The position numbers were made by a program, and so were the translations under genes. This document shows, piece after piece, positions 35,653 to 44,582 of a DNA stretch of 64,000 nucleotides. The notes beneath the pieces were generated by a model. It searched no databases. It was given only the letters and a program-made list of their open reading frames with translations, and was not told the DNA's origin. This DNA comes from [Clostridium] symbiosum (GTDB taxonomy: Bacteria > Bacillota > Clostridia > Lachnospirales > Lachnospiraceae), in the NCBI GenBank assembly GCA_021769625.1, contig JAETSN010000004.1, forward strand, positions 1 to 64,000. Reading direction: 5' to 3'. How positions within the stretch are numbered: position 1 is the first letter of the stretch; each line of letters starts with the position of its first letter.

Positions 35653-37755
35653 TCAGATGCCGGGAAAGTCAATGTTATTTCTGACACTTCTCTGAAGAAG
35701 TGCGGACAGCGCAAAATACTCCTCCCGCTCCTCCCACGCAGCGTCGGATGTGATCTGCGCGCAGGCTTTGTCCGCCTGCATCAGCATATCCGCATCCTGA
35801 TAGATATCCGCTATCCGGAAGTTCAGGATGCCGCTCTGCCGGATACCGAACATATCCCCCGGTCCTCTGAGCTTTAAATCCTGTTCCGCGATATAAAATC
35901 CGTCATTGGAATGGTTTAACACTTCCAGCCTCTCTTTCGCGCTGTCAGATTCAGAACTGTTGATAAATATACAATAGGACTGATGGGCCCCCCTGCCCAC
36001 CCTGCCTCTGAGCTGGTGGAGCTGCGCCAGCCCGAACCGCTCGGCATTCTCGATCAGCATCACCGTGGCATTTGGGACATTGACGCCCACTTCAATGACC
36101 GTGGTGGAAACCAATACATCGATCGCTCCTGTCCCGAACGCATTCATCAGCCTGTTTTTCTCCGCCGGTTTCATCTTGCCGTGAAGCATCTCTATCCTGA
36201 TATCTGCCGGCAGCCCCGCACGGAGTTTTTCCGTGTATTCCTCCACATTTTCCAGCTCCGACTCCTCCGATGCCTCTATCATCGGACAGATCACAAAAAC
36301 CTGCCGTCCGCTCTTTATCTCTTTTTCAAGAAAATGCCAGGCACGGCTCCGCCAGTCGGTGCCCACCACACAGTTTTTGATCGCCTGCCGCCCCGCCGGA
36401 AGCTGTTTTATCACGGAGACATGCAGATCCCCGTACAGGATCATCGCCAGCGTCCGTGGGATCGGTGTGGCGCTCATCACCATCACATGGGGGATACACC
36501 TGTCCTCCCCTCCGCTCTTTTCCATACCTTTTCCGGAGAAGGTTTCCCGCTGCCGCACACCGAACCGGTGCTGTTCGTCCGTGATCACCAGCGCCAGTTT
36601 ATGATAATTTACCTTCTCCTGGATCAGCGCATGAGTGCCCACGATCAGGTTGCATGCCCCTGTCTCTATTTTTTCATAGGCCTCCCGCTTTTCCTTCGCC
36701 GTCAGAGAACCTGTCAGCAATATCGGCCGAAACGGAAGATGATATTGTTCGGTATAACCGCGCAGTGTCTGAAAATGCTGCACAGCCAACACTTCCGTGG
36801 GCGCCATCATCGCTCCCTGATAGCCGTTTGATGCCGCAAGGAGAAGCGCCAGCGCCGCAAGAACCGTCTTTCCCGAACCCACATCCCCCTGCACCAGCCG
36901 GTTCATCGTATAATCCCCCGTCATATCCCCCAGAATATCCTGCCAGGCCTGCGCCTGATCTTCCGTCAGCCGAAACGGCAATCCTTCCAGAAACCGTGCG
37001 GTATCCGCCGTCTCCAACATCAAAAAAGCGTTCGGAACGGCTTCCGCAGAGGTCTTCATCTTTTTAACGAGAAGCAGAAATACGAGAAACTCCTCAAATG
37101 CCAGCCGTTTTTTTGCCCGGATCAGTTCTTCCTGATGATGCGGAAAATGAATTCCCTCCAAAGCTTCCAGAGCTCCGCAGAGCTTCTGTTCCCGCCGGAT
37201 CTGCAAGGGCAGAATTTCCGGCAGCAGCCCGTCCGCCCTTTTTGCCGCCTCCAGTACCTGCGCGGCCGCTTTTCTCACCGTTTTTTGATTCAGTCCGTTT
37301 GTCAGCGGATAGACAGGCAGCAGTTTCCCCTGCTGTTTTTCATATTCCGCCGGGGAGAGCAGTACCGGCTGCTCCATCGTAAACGAATTTCCCTTTTTAT
37401 GTACTTTTCCCCTGAAATAGTAGACGGCTCCCCGTTTCAGCACCTTTTTCATATAAGGCATATTAAAAAAGGAAAGCTGCAGCTTTCCCGTCTCATCCGC
37501 CGCCTGAGATACGCTGATCGTAAGGCGTCCGGCTTTTCTTTCCGATACGCCGCTGCAGACGGTTCCCCGCACTACCGCTCTTCTGTTATCCTGCAATTCA
37601 GCAATCCGGGATACCTTCTCCAGCATGTCATAATCCCTCGGATAAAACCGCAGAAGCTCCTCCACGGTTTCCACCCCCATACGCCGAAACAGCCCCGCCG
37701 TCTTATCCCCTATTCCCTTCAACACCGTAATCTGATCCGCCAGATGAATTTCCAT
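35653..37755 (-). CDS. recG: ATP-dependent DNA helicase RecG
   Basis: Reverses stalled forks and moves Holliday junctions. The 700 residues hold an N-terminal wedge/OB domain (NRRAVVRGTVCSG), Walker A QGDVGSGKTVLAALAL, the DExH box ITDEQHRFGVRQRE, motif TPIPRTLAM and the C-terminal FGLAQLHQLRGRVGR. The frame begins at 37794, but the ATG at 37755 has GGGGAG at 4 bases and matches the usual MEIHLAD-type start. It follows fakA, an order also common in Bacillus-type genomes, but the second palindromic element and a terminator lie between. Confidence 0.96.
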   Translation of the reverse strand: MEIHLADQITVLKGIGDKTAGLFRRMGVETVEELLRFYPRDYDMLEKVSRIAELQDNRRAVVRGTVCSGVSERKAGRLTISVSQAADETGKLQLSFFNMPYMKKVLKRGAVYYFRGKVHKKGNSFTMEQPVLLSPAEYEKQQGKLLPVYPLTNGLNQKTVRKAAAQVLEAAKRADGLLPEILPLQIRREQKLCGALEALEGIHFPHHQEELIRAKKRLAFEEFLVFLLLVKKMKTSAEAVPNAFLMLETADTARFLEGLPFRLTEDQAQAWQDILGDMTGDYTMNRLVQGDVGSGKTVLAALALLLAASNGYQGAMMAPTEVLAVQHFQTLRGYTEQYHLPFRPILLTGSLTAKEKREAYEKIETGACNLIVGTHALIQEKVNYHKLALVITDEQHRFGVRQRETFSGKGMEKSGGEDRCIPHVMVMSATPIPRTLAMILYGDLHVSVIKQLPAGRQAIKNCVVGTDWRSRAWHFLEKEIKSGRQVFVICPMIEASEESELENVEEYTEKLRAGLPADIRIEMLHGKMKPAEKNRLMNAFGTGAIDVLVSTTVIEVGVNVPNATVMLIENAERFGLAQLHQLRGRVGRGAHQSYCIFINSSESDSAKERLEVLNHSNDGFYIAEQDLKLRGPGDMFGIRQSGILNFRIADIYQDADMLMQADKACAQITSDAAWEEREEYFALSALLQRSVRNNIDFPGI

Positions 37756-37816
37756 CTTACTCCCCTCTTCCTCAAATACCATATTATTTTTCACGATATC
37801 ACTCAGTTAGCACCTT

Positions 37817-37963
37817 AACCAGCCATGAGAATCATAAAATCCTCAAGGAGCCCTTTGAAAAACGCCGGCACTTAGCGAGGTATTTCACGAGCTTAGTGTC
37901 CGCTGCGTTTTTCACAGAGCGCAAGCGTGGCGACGGAGGATTTTATGATTCTCATGGCGTCCG
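37817..37963 (+). repeat. 150-bp palindromic element, copy 2
   Basis: Same architecture and orientation as copy 1. The outer stem (37823-37844 with 37936-37957) differs from copy 1 at two base pairs, and in both cases the opposite arm has the matching change, so the stem stays perfect. The inner TGAAAAACGC/GCGTTTTTCA stem is unchanged; the tip is different and less regular. It lies between recG and fakA. Confidence 0.85.
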
Positions 37964-37978
37964 GTCTCATATAACAGG

Positions 37979-38002
37979 AAAAGGGACCGTTCCGTCCCTT
38001 TT
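37979..38002. terminator. Terminator after fakA
   Basis: AAAAGGGAC and GTCCCTTTT form a 9-bp stem around a six-base loop. The T run serves the minus strand (end of fakA), and the A run makes it work in the other direction as well. It is 7 bases after the fakA stop. Confidence 0.75.
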
Positions 38003-38009
38003 CACTCAT

Positions 38010-39695
38010 TCATTCCGCCGAAATCACATAATAATAAATCGGTTGTCCACCATATTGCAATTCGATGTCACAGTCCGGGTAGATTTCTTCCACCTCTCTG
38101 CTGAAGGCTTCCGCCTCGTCCTTTGTCACATCCTCGCCATAATAGATACTGATGAGTTCGACCTCATCGTCCACCATTTCCTTTGCCATTTCCAGCGCGA
38201 CGGCTTTTTTCTCTTCTCCTACGGATAAGATGCCCTTATCTCCGATTCCCATATAGTCGCCCTGCTTGATCTCTTTGTCATCAATGGAAGTATCGCGGAC
38301 CGCGTAAGTAACCTGTCCGGTCTTCACCTTGCCGATTTCCTCTTCCATGACCGCCACATTCTCCTCCACGGAAAGATCCGGCACAAAATTGATCACCGCC
38401 GTGATCCCCTGTGGGACAGTCTTTGTCGGAATGACAAAAATCTCTTTATCTTCCACAAGCGACTTCGCCTGATTTGCCGCAAGAATGATATTTTTGTTGT
38501 TCGGCAGGATAATGACATGATCGGCATTCACTTTATCAATAGCATTCAGCATATCCTCCGTGCTGGGATTCATCGTCTGGCCGCCTTCGATAATATAATC
38601 CACACCCAGCCCTCTAAAGATCTCATTTAAACCTTCCCCGATAGATACTGCGATAAACGCCGTATCTTTCTTCTCCATAACAGGCTCGGGGGCTTTTTCC
38701 TCCGCGGCGCTTACCTCCTTCTGCTCCGCCATCTTAAAAAGCTTCTCCTGATGCTCCAGACGCATATTGTCGATCTTCAGGTTGGAGAGCGCGCCGTACT
38801 TTAACGCCCGCTGGATCGCAAAGCCGGGATCGTTGGTATGCACATGTACCTTTACGATATCGTCATCCGCCACGACCACGATGGAATCGCCGATGGATTC
38901 CAGATATTCCTTGAAATCCATCTCCATCTTAATATTGAAGGTTCTGTTCAGCATGATGATAAATTCCGTACAGTATCCGAATTTTATATCCGTTTCCGCC
39001 TGTGCCTGATAGCTGCCGTAATTCCCTGCAGGTGCAGCGCCGCCGGATAATACAGGCGCTGAAAGGTCGATTTCTTTTCCCTGAAAAGCCTCATACGCGC
39101 CCCTGATCACTTCCACCAGCCCCTGGCCGCCGGAATCCACGACTCCCGCCTGTTTTAGGACCGGTAACAGCTCCGGTGTCTGCGCAAGCACTTCCTCCAT
39201 ATGCCGGAGCACTTCCCCGATGAAGTCCCCAAGTTCCGTCCTGCCTTCCTCCAAAAGTTCCCCGGCTTTCGCGGCGCCGCCCTTTGCCACGGTCAGGATC
39301 GTGCCCTCCTTCGGCTTCATCACCGCTTTATAGGCAGTCTCCACAGCCTTGTCGAATGCCACACACAGATCCGCCGCATTCAGTTCCTTCTTATCCGCCA
39401 CGGACTTTGTAAAACCTCTGAAAAGCTGGGACAGGATAACGCCTGAATTTCCCCTCGCCCCTCTCAGGGAACCGGAAGAGATGGCCTTGCATACCGCGGA
39501 CATATCCTCCATATCGACGCCCGCCACTTCCTTTGCCGCGGACATGATCGTCATCGTCATATTCGTTCCCGTATCGCCGTCAGGCACCGGGAATACATTC
39601 AGTTCATTGATCCATTCCTTTTTACTGTCAAGATTTTTCGCACCAGCTAAGAACATCCTGGAAAGCATCTTAGCATCGATCGTCTTTAAAGCCAC
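38010..39695 (-). CDS. fakA: DAK2 domain fatty acid kinase FakA-like
   Basis: Phosphorylates fatty acids held by a DegV/FakB partner. The 561 residues show the dihydroxyacetone-kinase-type ATP site NVFPVPDGDTGTNMTMT, the SLRGARGNSGVILSQ loop, and the GVVDSGGQGL stretch near residue 180. A C-terminal DegV-like domain follows (ISIYYGEDVTKDEAEA). The start is GTG at 39695 because an AAGGAGG site lies 7 bases upstream; the longer frame would begin with TTG before that site. The site overlaps the stop codon of asp23. Confidence 0.92.
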   Translation of the reverse strand: MALKTIDAKMLSRMFLAGAKNLDSKKEWINELNVFPVPDGDTGTNMTMTIMSAAKEVAGVDMEDMSAVCKAISSGSLRGARGNSGVILSQLFRGFTKSVADKKELNAADLCVAFDKAVETAYKAVMKPKEGTILTVAKGGAAKAGELLEEGRTELGDFIGEVLRHMEEVLAQTPELLPVLKQAGVVDSGGQGLVEVIRGAYEAFQGKEIDLSAPVLSGGAAPAGNYGSYQAQAETDIKFGYCTEFIIMLNRTFNIKMEMDFKEYLESIGDSIVVVADDDIVKVHVHTNDPGFAIQRALKYGALSNLKIDNMRLEHQEKLFKMAEQKEVSAAEEKAPEPVMEKKDTAFIAVSIGEGLNEIFRGLGVDYIIEGGQTMNPSTEDMLNAIDKVNADHVIILPNNKNIILAANQAKSLVEDKEIFVIPTKTVPQGITAVINFVPDLSVEENVAVMEEEIGKVKTGQVTYAVRDTSIDDKEIKQGDYMGIGDKGILSVGEEKKAVALEMAKEMVDDEVELISIYYGEDVTKDEAEAFSREVEEIYPDCDIELQYGGQPIYYYVISAE

Positions 39696-39708
39696 CGATA
39701 TTTCCTCC

Positions 39709-40071
39709 TTAATCAATCACTCTGACACCTTCAACATAGATGTTCACTTTTTCTATCTCAAAACCCGTAAATTCTTCCACTTTATATTTTACACTGCTGA
39801 TCAGATTATCCGCCACTGCCATAATGCTGACGCCGTAAGACACGATGATATGGAAATCCAGTGTCAGCTTATTATTTTTCATGGATACCGCAATGCCACG
39901 TGTGATGTTATCTTTTTTCAGCAAAGATACGATACCGTCCTTCACATTGACGCCCGCCATCCCCACAACGCCGAAACTCTCCGTCGCAACACTGCCGGCA
40001 TACTGCGCGATCACTTCGCTGTCAATATAAATATTCCCCATGTGGGTATTCATAGATGAATTGCTTTTCAT
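39709..40071 (-). CDS. Asp23/Gls24 family protein
   Basis: A 120-residue protein of the YloU type. The family core is clear: IDSEVIAQYAGSVATESFGVVGM, GIAVSMKNNKLTLDFHIIVSYGV and VNIYVEGVRV. Asp23 proteins link membrane and envelope stress in staphylococci; the copy beside fakA is conserved across Firmicutes, but its role there is not settled. AAGGAGG lies 6 bases before the ATG, and a TATAAT box is at 40104-40109 on the minus strand. It is divergent from rpmB. Confidence 0.93.
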   Translation of the reverse strand: MKSNSSMNTHMGNIYIDSEVIAQYAGSVATESFGVVGMAGVNVKDGIVSLLKKDNITRGIAVSMKNNKLTLDFHIIVSYGVSIMAVADNLISSVKYKVEEFTGFEIEKVNIYVEGVRVID

Positions 40072-40164
40072 GAAATTCCTCCTTCTTTTTCACTATCCGC
40101 TATATTATACCTTCTTTTCATAAAAAATGGAATATATAAATTCTATCTTTTCCCAAAAAATACC

Positions 40165-40193
40165 TTGCATTTTTACCGCTAATCTGATATTAT
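40165..40193 (+). promoter_or_regulatory. rpmB promoter
   Basis: TTGCAT, 17 bases, TATTAT on the plus strand, ending 45 bases before the rpmB start. It is back to back with the asp23 promoter. Confidence 0.7.
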
Positions 40194-40237
40194 ACTACTG
40201 TTGCGAATCTATTTTAAATTCGTTAGGAGGTGCGAAG

Positions 40238-40423
40238 ATGGCTAAATGTGATATTTGTGGCAAAGGCGTTCATTTCGGTAACAACGTAAGCCATTCCCAT
40301 AGAAGATCCAATAAAATTTGGAGTTCTAATATCAAGAATGTAAAATGCAAAGTTAACGGAGCTGCGAAGAGAATGCATGTCTGCACAAGATGTCTGCGTT
40401 CAGGTGCCGTAGAAAGAGCATAA
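40238..40423 (+). CDS. rpmB: 50S ribosomal protein L28, zinc-binding form
   Basis: A 61-residue ribosomal protein. It starts MAKCDICGKGVHFGNNVSH and ends CTRCLRSGAVERA; the two Cys-x-x-Cys pairs mark the zinc-ribbon (C+) version. AGGAGG lies 7 bases before the ATG. The longer open frame from 40127 has no ribosome site. It is a single-gene unit with its own promoter and a strong terminator. Zinc-type L28 implies that no zinc-saving switch is needed here, though a zinc-free copy could exist elsewhere. Confidence 0.98.
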   Translation: MAKCDICGKGVHFGNNVSHSHRRSNKIWSSNIKNVKCKVNGAAKRMHVCTRCLRSGAVERA

Positions 40424-40447
40424 TTCTATGACAAAAAATGTGGGATG

Positions 40448-40484
40448 ACCCATCTGTCAGGCAAGACCGGCGGATGGGTTTTTT
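40448..40484 (+). terminator. rpmB terminator
   Basis: ACCCATC and GATGGGT form a 7-bp stem with an 18-base loop, followed by six T. It is 25 bases after the rpmB stop. Confidence 0.85.
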
Positions 40485-40505
40485 ATATGCAGGTCATCCT
40501 GCATC

Positions 40506-41168
40506 TCAGAGCAGCCGCTTTAAGTTCTCATACTCTTTGCTGATCTGCTGCATCATCTCTTTATCTCCCGCCAGGTTGTCCGGATGGTAGATCTTCAGCA
40601 GATCCTTATACCGCTTTTTCAATGCGAGCTGATTTTTCACGCCCGCAAAAAAAACTCCCATTTCTTCCACTTTGGAATATATACTGCTTTTTCTCGCCGC
40701 TTCCGCTTCCCGCCTGTGGAAAGCTTCCTTTTCTTTCTCAAAAGCTCTTCTGTCCGCCTCAAGCTGCGAGAACCCGTTTTTTAAGATGTCCATTTTCTTT
40801 TCAAAAAACTGCTCGTCCTGCTTAAGACGCTGCCTCGATGCCGTCACCTTCTGGTTCAGGATTTTCATTTCCTCCTGAAACTGCACCCGCTCTTTCAGAA
40901 AATGATTTTTCATCTCCAGAAGCTTTTTCTGCTCTGCCTGCACACGGATATTTTCGCTGAACAGCCAGAGTTTCAGCGCCCGAAGCTCCTTCTCGCCCAT
41001 CTCATCCAGATTCATTCCCGCATTTTCCCTGTATTTTTCTGCCTCTTTCCCTGCGCCATTCCCGGCGGTTACAGCTCCCATTTCGATATTCCCAGCACCC
41101 AATCCATCAAAGTATCTGAGGGCCCATCCTGCCCGTCCTAAACCCGGGATCCATTCCGGCCCTCTCAC
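40506..41168 (-). CDS. J-domain protein with long coiled coil
   Basis: About 220 residues. The C-terminal 45 residues are a J domain (KKRYKDLLKIYHPDNLAGD) with the HPD tripeptide that stimulates DnaK ATPase; here it is at the C-terminus, not the N-terminus. The middle (residues 65-170) is a long charged coiled coil. The N-terminal 50 residues are not conserved-looking. A DnaK co-chaperone with a special client is likely. The frame opens at 41189 with TTG; the GTG at 41168 has GGAGG at 8 bases. Confidence 0.75.
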   Translation of the reverse strand: MRGPEWIPGLGRAGWALRYFDGLGAGNIEMGAVTAGNGAGKEAEKYRENAGMNLDEMGEKELRALKLWLFSENIRVQAEQKKLLEMKNHFLKERVQFQEEMKILNQKVTASRQRLKQDEQFFEKKMDILKNGFSQLEADRRAFEKEKEAFHRREAEAARKSSIYSKVEEMGVFFAGVKNQLALKKRYKDLLKIYHPDNLAGDKEMMQQISKEYENLKRLL

Positions 41169-41199
41169 ATCCTGATCCTCCACACCCAAAAACAGGTTC

Positions 41200-41337
41200 T
41201 CACAGGCAGAACAAATTGTAGCCGATGATCAGAAAGGCGGCAACCAGAATGATCCCTATGATATTATTTCCTATCAGCATCATCAGCAGCATACCTATCG
41301 CAATCCAGAACAGGATCAGCCCCAGAACCCGTCTCAC
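41200..41337 (-). CDS. 45-residue two-helix membrane protein
   Basis: A short frame starting GTG with GGGAG 8 bases upstream. The protein reads MRRVLGLILFWIAIGMLLM, then MLIGNNIIGIILVAAFLII and GYNLFCL: two membrane helices joined by a GNN turn with a basic N-terminus. It lies on the minus strand between GerW and the J-domain gene. Its stop is 31 bases before the likely J-domain start. Codon use and a clean ribosome site support it as real. The function is unknown; the setting suggests sporulation or envelope. Confidence 0.65.
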   Translation of the reverse strand: MRRVLGLILFWIAIGMLLMMLIGNNIIGIILVAAFLIIGYNLFCL

Positions 41338-41401
41338 GCCTTTTTCTCCCAAAGTTCTTTATGACAGTATATGCCCAAAACCTGTTTTATATTATTATTC
41401 T

Positions 41402-41812
41402 TTATGATGCCCCGTCTTCGGGAAATGCGATATCCAGCACTTCCTCATCGGGCATATCTTCCTTCCCCGCATTCCCGCCTTTTTTCGACGTGAACTTATC
41501 GACAAGATCCGGCACCATATCCAGGATCTTCGTCATGGTATCCTGATTCTTCACATTCACCAGTTTCGTGTAGCCGTCCCGGATCACGAGCACCGCACTG
41601 GGGCTCATCTTTCCGCCGAGACCGCCGCCGCCGGAGTTTCCTTTCTCCCCCGCTCCTGCGCCTGCTCCCACGCCGAAGGTCACATCCACAAGGGGCAGTA
41701 TGATCGTATCCCCGATCTGGGTCGCTTCCCCCACCACGGTCTTGGTGGAAAGCACGGTATCCATCCCTTTTAAAAGAGATTCCACAACACCCGGAAAATT
41801 ATTGTTCTGCAT
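41402..41812 (-). CDS. ytfJ: GerW family sporulation protein (YtfJ)
   Basis: A 136-residue protein of the GerW family, needed for normal spore germination in Bacillus. The family traits are visible: TVVGEATQIGDTIILPLVDV, the Gly-rich loop GVGAGAGAGEKG, and PSAVLVIRDGYTKLVNV. It follows the DUF2953 gene, which is the same order as ytfI-ytfJ in Bacillus, so it is strong evidence for a spore-former. Confidence 0.93.
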   Translation of the reverse strand: MQNNNFPGVVESLLKGMDTVLSTKTVVGEATQIGDTIILPLVDVTFGVGAGAGAGEKGNSGGGGLGGKMSPSAVLVIRDGYTKLVNVKNQDTMTKILDMVPDLVDKFTSKKGGNAGKEDMPDEEVLDIAFPEDGAS

Positions 41813-41896
41813 AGGTTTTCCTCATTTCCGCACAGATCTGTGCTATTGTTTTGCTTTACAGCGGTAACGGTTTTCCCTTCCGCTTCACCGTTACTT

Positions 41897-42919
41897 TCAG
41901 AGTTCCTTTATATCTTTTATTACATGCCGCACATCTTTGGAGAAAAACAGGACGAGCACCGCCTTCAGGAAATGGCACACACGGATCTTTCCCTTTATCC
42001 TGACATGACAGTCAAGAACCTGCCTCTCAAAATCCGGCTCCACGGAGAGCTTCGGCCTCCAGATCGAACAGGAGATCCCGTATACCGCCATCGCATAGCC
42101 TGTCGCAGACGGATCCTCAAAGCCGAACCGGAGATATCCCTCCAGCTTTCTCGGTCTGGTATGTCTCAGCAGATACAAAATCTGCTTCCACAAAAGGCTC
42201 CTGCCGCTCACCATATGATCGGATGTCCAGAGTTTTTTCGCCTGCTCCGCTTTTTCCTTTATTCCTTTCAGTTTATCACAGAAATCCCTGATTGTCTGTA
42301 GAATATTGGAAATTCGTTTTTTTATGCCTTTTTTTTCTTTTGCGGAAGATTTCTTTTTCGACCTGCCGCCGTCCGTTTTCCGGTCGGCCCTGCCCTGTGC
42401 CGGACTGTCCTCCGTTTCCCCGCCGGTCTCATCCTCCGCCTTTTTGCTGTTTTCCGTATCTTTATCCGATTCCTCCGCTTCTTTGCTGTTCTCCGTATCT
42501 TTACCCGGTTTTGCCACTTCTTTGCTGTTTTCACCGGACCCGCTCAGTATATCTTCCTTACCCTTCTCCCGCTTTTTTTTCTTTTTCCTTTTCTCTTCCT
42601 TATCCGTCTTCGGTCTTTCCTTTTTCCTGCGCGTTTTCTTATCCCCCGCGGTATCCATCAGTGTGAAAAAAAGCAGTTTTACCCGCACTCTGACGGACTC
42701 TTCACAGGAGACATACACCCTGACAAGCCACAAGAGCCAGGTCGCCCGGAGCATGGCGCCGATCTCCTTCTTCCCGTCCTCCGCATCGGCAGCCGAAAAA
42801 TCTCCCCGATATCTCACAGGAACGAACAAAATACAAAAAAGCCCTGCTAACAGAATACCCAAAACCGCGGCAAATATGATTCCTGCTATTTTTAAAATCA
42901 CCAAAACTATTTCCAGCAT
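41897..42919 (-). CDS. DUF2953 protein (YtfI-like) with repeat linker
   Basis: About 340 residues. An N-terminal membrane helix (IVLVILKIAGIIFAAVLGILL) and FVPVRYRGDFS lead into the first part of the domain. A highly charged linker at residues 95-210 holds three 13-residue repeats of the type GKDTENSKEAEES. The C-terminal part has the family features RKLEGYLRFGFEDPSATGYAM and SVEPDFERQVLDCHVRIKGKIRV. The role is unknown, but the pairing with GerW/YtfJ is conserved. The ATG at 42919 fits the membrane start better than the one at 42967. Confidence 0.85.
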   Translation of the reverse strand: MLEIVLVILKIAGIIFAAVLGILLAGLFCILFVPVRYRGDFSAADAEDGKKEIGAMLRATWLLWLVRVYVSCEESVRVRVKLLFFTLMDTAGDKKTRRKKERPKTDKEEKRKKKKKREKGKEDILSGSGENSKEVAKPGKDTENSKEAEESDKDTENSKKAEDETGGETEDSPAQGRADRKTDGGRSKKKSSAKEKKGIKKRISNILQTIRDFCDKLKGIKEKAEQAKKLWTSDHMVSGRSLLWKQILYLLRHTRPRKLEGYLRFGFEDPSATGYAMAVYGISCSIWRPKLSVEPDFERQVLDCHVRIKGKIRVCHFLKAVLVLFFSKDVRHVIKDIKEL

Positions 42920-42982
42920 ACACCCTCTCTGCCCGGCAGACAGATTCCTTCCCCCCCGCCATTCCATCAGACTGCTGTCGGC

Positions 42983-43312
42983 TCACCCGCTCACTTCCGT
43001 CTGCTCCGCCAGATATTTTTTCAGATCCGCATCCCCGTTTTTCCTGTAACAGTCCTCCGCCATCTGCCGTACCATGTTTACGGCTCCCTCATAGCCCGCC
43101 GCGATCCCTATGATGAATCTGGGATTTTTCCGGTAATAGGACTGCAAAAGTATCAGGGAATTGTAGATTTCCAACTGGTCCCTCCCCTCGCTTAACGTCA
43201 GTACATAACAGGGTGCATCCCGCTTGGAAACTTTCAGGCGCCACTTTATCCGGTTTCTCTTCTTCTCCGGGATATTTTCGTCCCAGTAGAGATATTTATA
43301 AAACTTATGCAC
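42983..43312 (-). CDS. Hypothetical protein
   Basis: A 109-residue soluble protein with no family I can name. It reads HKFYKYLYWDENIPEKKRNRIKWRLKV at the start and RFIIGIAAGYEGAVNMVRQM later, and is followed by the DUF2953 gene. The chosen GTG at 43312 has GAGG at 5 bases; the frame is open to 43354. Proteins of this size near sporulation genes are common in Clostridia, but a role cannot be given. Confidence 0.6.
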   Translation of the reverse strand: MHKFYKYLYWDENIPEKKRNRIKWRLKVSKRDAPCYVLTLSEGRDQLEIYNSLILLQSYYRKNPRFIIGIAAGYEGAVNMVRQMAEDCYRKNGDADLKKYLAEQTEVSG

Positions 43313-43389
43313 TTCGACCTCTATTCCGGTTTCGCATAACCACCCGCGGCACATCCCGGTGATCTAGCTGTTCCAACTTCCCTATGGTG

Positions 43390-43420
43390 AAAAGGAACCC
43401 CGCTGGATCGCAGGATTCCT
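43390..43420 (-). terminator. Likely terminator after the NUDIX gene
   Basis: AGGAA-N-CC pairs with GG-N-TTCCT around a 13-base loop, and four T follow on the minus strand. It is 24 bases after the NUDIX stop. Confidence 0.45.
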
Positions 43421-43443
43421 CATCTGTGACGGATTATTATCTT

Positions 43444-43887
43444 CTACTTCTTAAACCACCTGCTCGCCTTTTTCAGTTCCAGATATTCCTGATAAGCCTT
43501 TTCCAAAATCTGTTTTTCATTGGCAAATTTCAGCAGATGATAGGCTTCATGGTATTTGTAATACCCCGAATCAACAAAATACTCCTCACGCTGCGGTTTG
43601 CTGTAATAACTGTCAGCCATCATCAAATACCAATGGACGTCCTTGTCCACCACATCATCGGGAATATTGAAAGTATACTCACTCTTCCCTATATATTTCA
43701 TGATCGTCGCTTTTGCACCGGATTCTTCCAGTACCTCCCGAAGAGCCGTCTCCTTGTACTCTTCTCCTTTTTCCACAGTTCCTTTCGGCAATACCCATCC
43801 TTCATATTTATTCTTGAAATTCTTGTATAGCAGAAGTATCTTGCCCCGAAATATAACCACACCGCCACAACTGGTTGCCTCAACCAT
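43444..43887 (-). CDS. NUDIX hydrolase
   Basis: A 147-residue pyrophosphohydrolase. The NUDIX box is complete: GTVEKGEEYKETALREVLEE, followed by SGA, with the catalytic Glu pair. The N-terminal SCGGVVIFRGKILLLY and WVLPKG are also typical. The substrate cannot be set from sequence; proteins of this type often clean up damaged nucleotides or split diadenosine polyphosphates. AGGAGG lies 7 bases before the ATG. It appears to be a single gene with its own terminator. Confidence 0.92.
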   Translation of the reverse strand: MVEATSCGGVVIFRGKILLLYKNFKNKYEGWVLPKGTVEKGEEYKETALREVLEESGAKATIMKYIGKSEYTFNIPDDVVDKDVHWYLMMADSYYSKPQREEYFVDSGYYKYHEAYHLLKFANEKQILEKAYQEYLELKKASRWFKK

Positions 43888-43980
43888 TGCAAATCCTCCT
43901 GTTTCAGGTGTGCGCCTTACTATATCTGTTTCCCAGTATAAAACAAAGTCGGGAAAGATGCAAGATATTTCGTTATGCGC

Positions 43981-44574
43981 TTACACGCAGGACGCGGGCG
44001 GCGGCAGTTTTTTGCTGTAAACCTCCAGTTCATAAGGTCTTCCGCTTTTCGGATCTGCCTTTTGTCTTGATCCCCGGTATATAAAACCGCAGGACAGCGC
44101 CAACGCTCTGGATGCCGCATTATCTTTTCTCGTGGAATAAATAAAGGTTTTTCCTCCCAGAGAACCGCAGTATTCCAACAATGCCGAAAGTATCTGTTTC
44201 CCATATCCTCTTCCAACATACTCCGGTCCGACCGCGATCCCGGTATCCTCAAAAACATGAGCCTGTACCTCCTCCACTCCCGCAAAACCGACAGGCTCTC
44301 CGCCCATTTTCTCACAGACTACCCATGCATCATGAGTCCTCTGGTGCGCGATTGTTCTCTGTATCCGCTCCCTCGCCGCCTCTTCGCTGTCGGTTATCCT
44401 CCATATCATATACTTTGCGGTTTCCGCCCTCGACCAGACATTGCGATACATGGGCTCCCAGTCATCAAATTCTGCTTTTCGTAAAATAAGGTCTCTCGTC
44501 TCCAGCACACATCTGTTTACATATACTTCATTTTTATCCGCTGAACTGCCGGTATCCAATACTCTGTCTCTCAT
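43981..44574 (-). CDS. GNAT family N-acetyltransferase (RimJ/RimL type)
   Basis: A 197-residue acetyltransferase. LETRDLILRKAEFDDWEPM is the usual RimJ/RimL start, and EYVGRGYGKQILSALLEY carries the acetyl-CoA loop. RKDNAASRALALSCGFIYRG is the expected helix and strand after it. The substrate is unknown. The gene begins 8 bases after the stop of the AAA-type ATPase gene and has no clear ribosome site, so translation may be coupled to it. The C-terminal PPPASCV tail is unusual. Confidence 0.88.
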   Translation of the reverse strand: MRDRVLDTGSSADKNEVYVNRCVLETRDLILRKAEFDDWEPMYRNVWSRAETAKYMIWRITDSEEAARERIQRTIAHQRTHDAWVVCEKMGGEPVGFAGVEEVQAHVFEDTGIAVGPEYVGRGYGKQILSALLEYCGSLGGKTFIYSTRKDNAASRALALSCGFIYRGSRQKADPKSGRPYELEVYSKKLPPPASCV

Positions 44575-44582
44575 AAAACATT

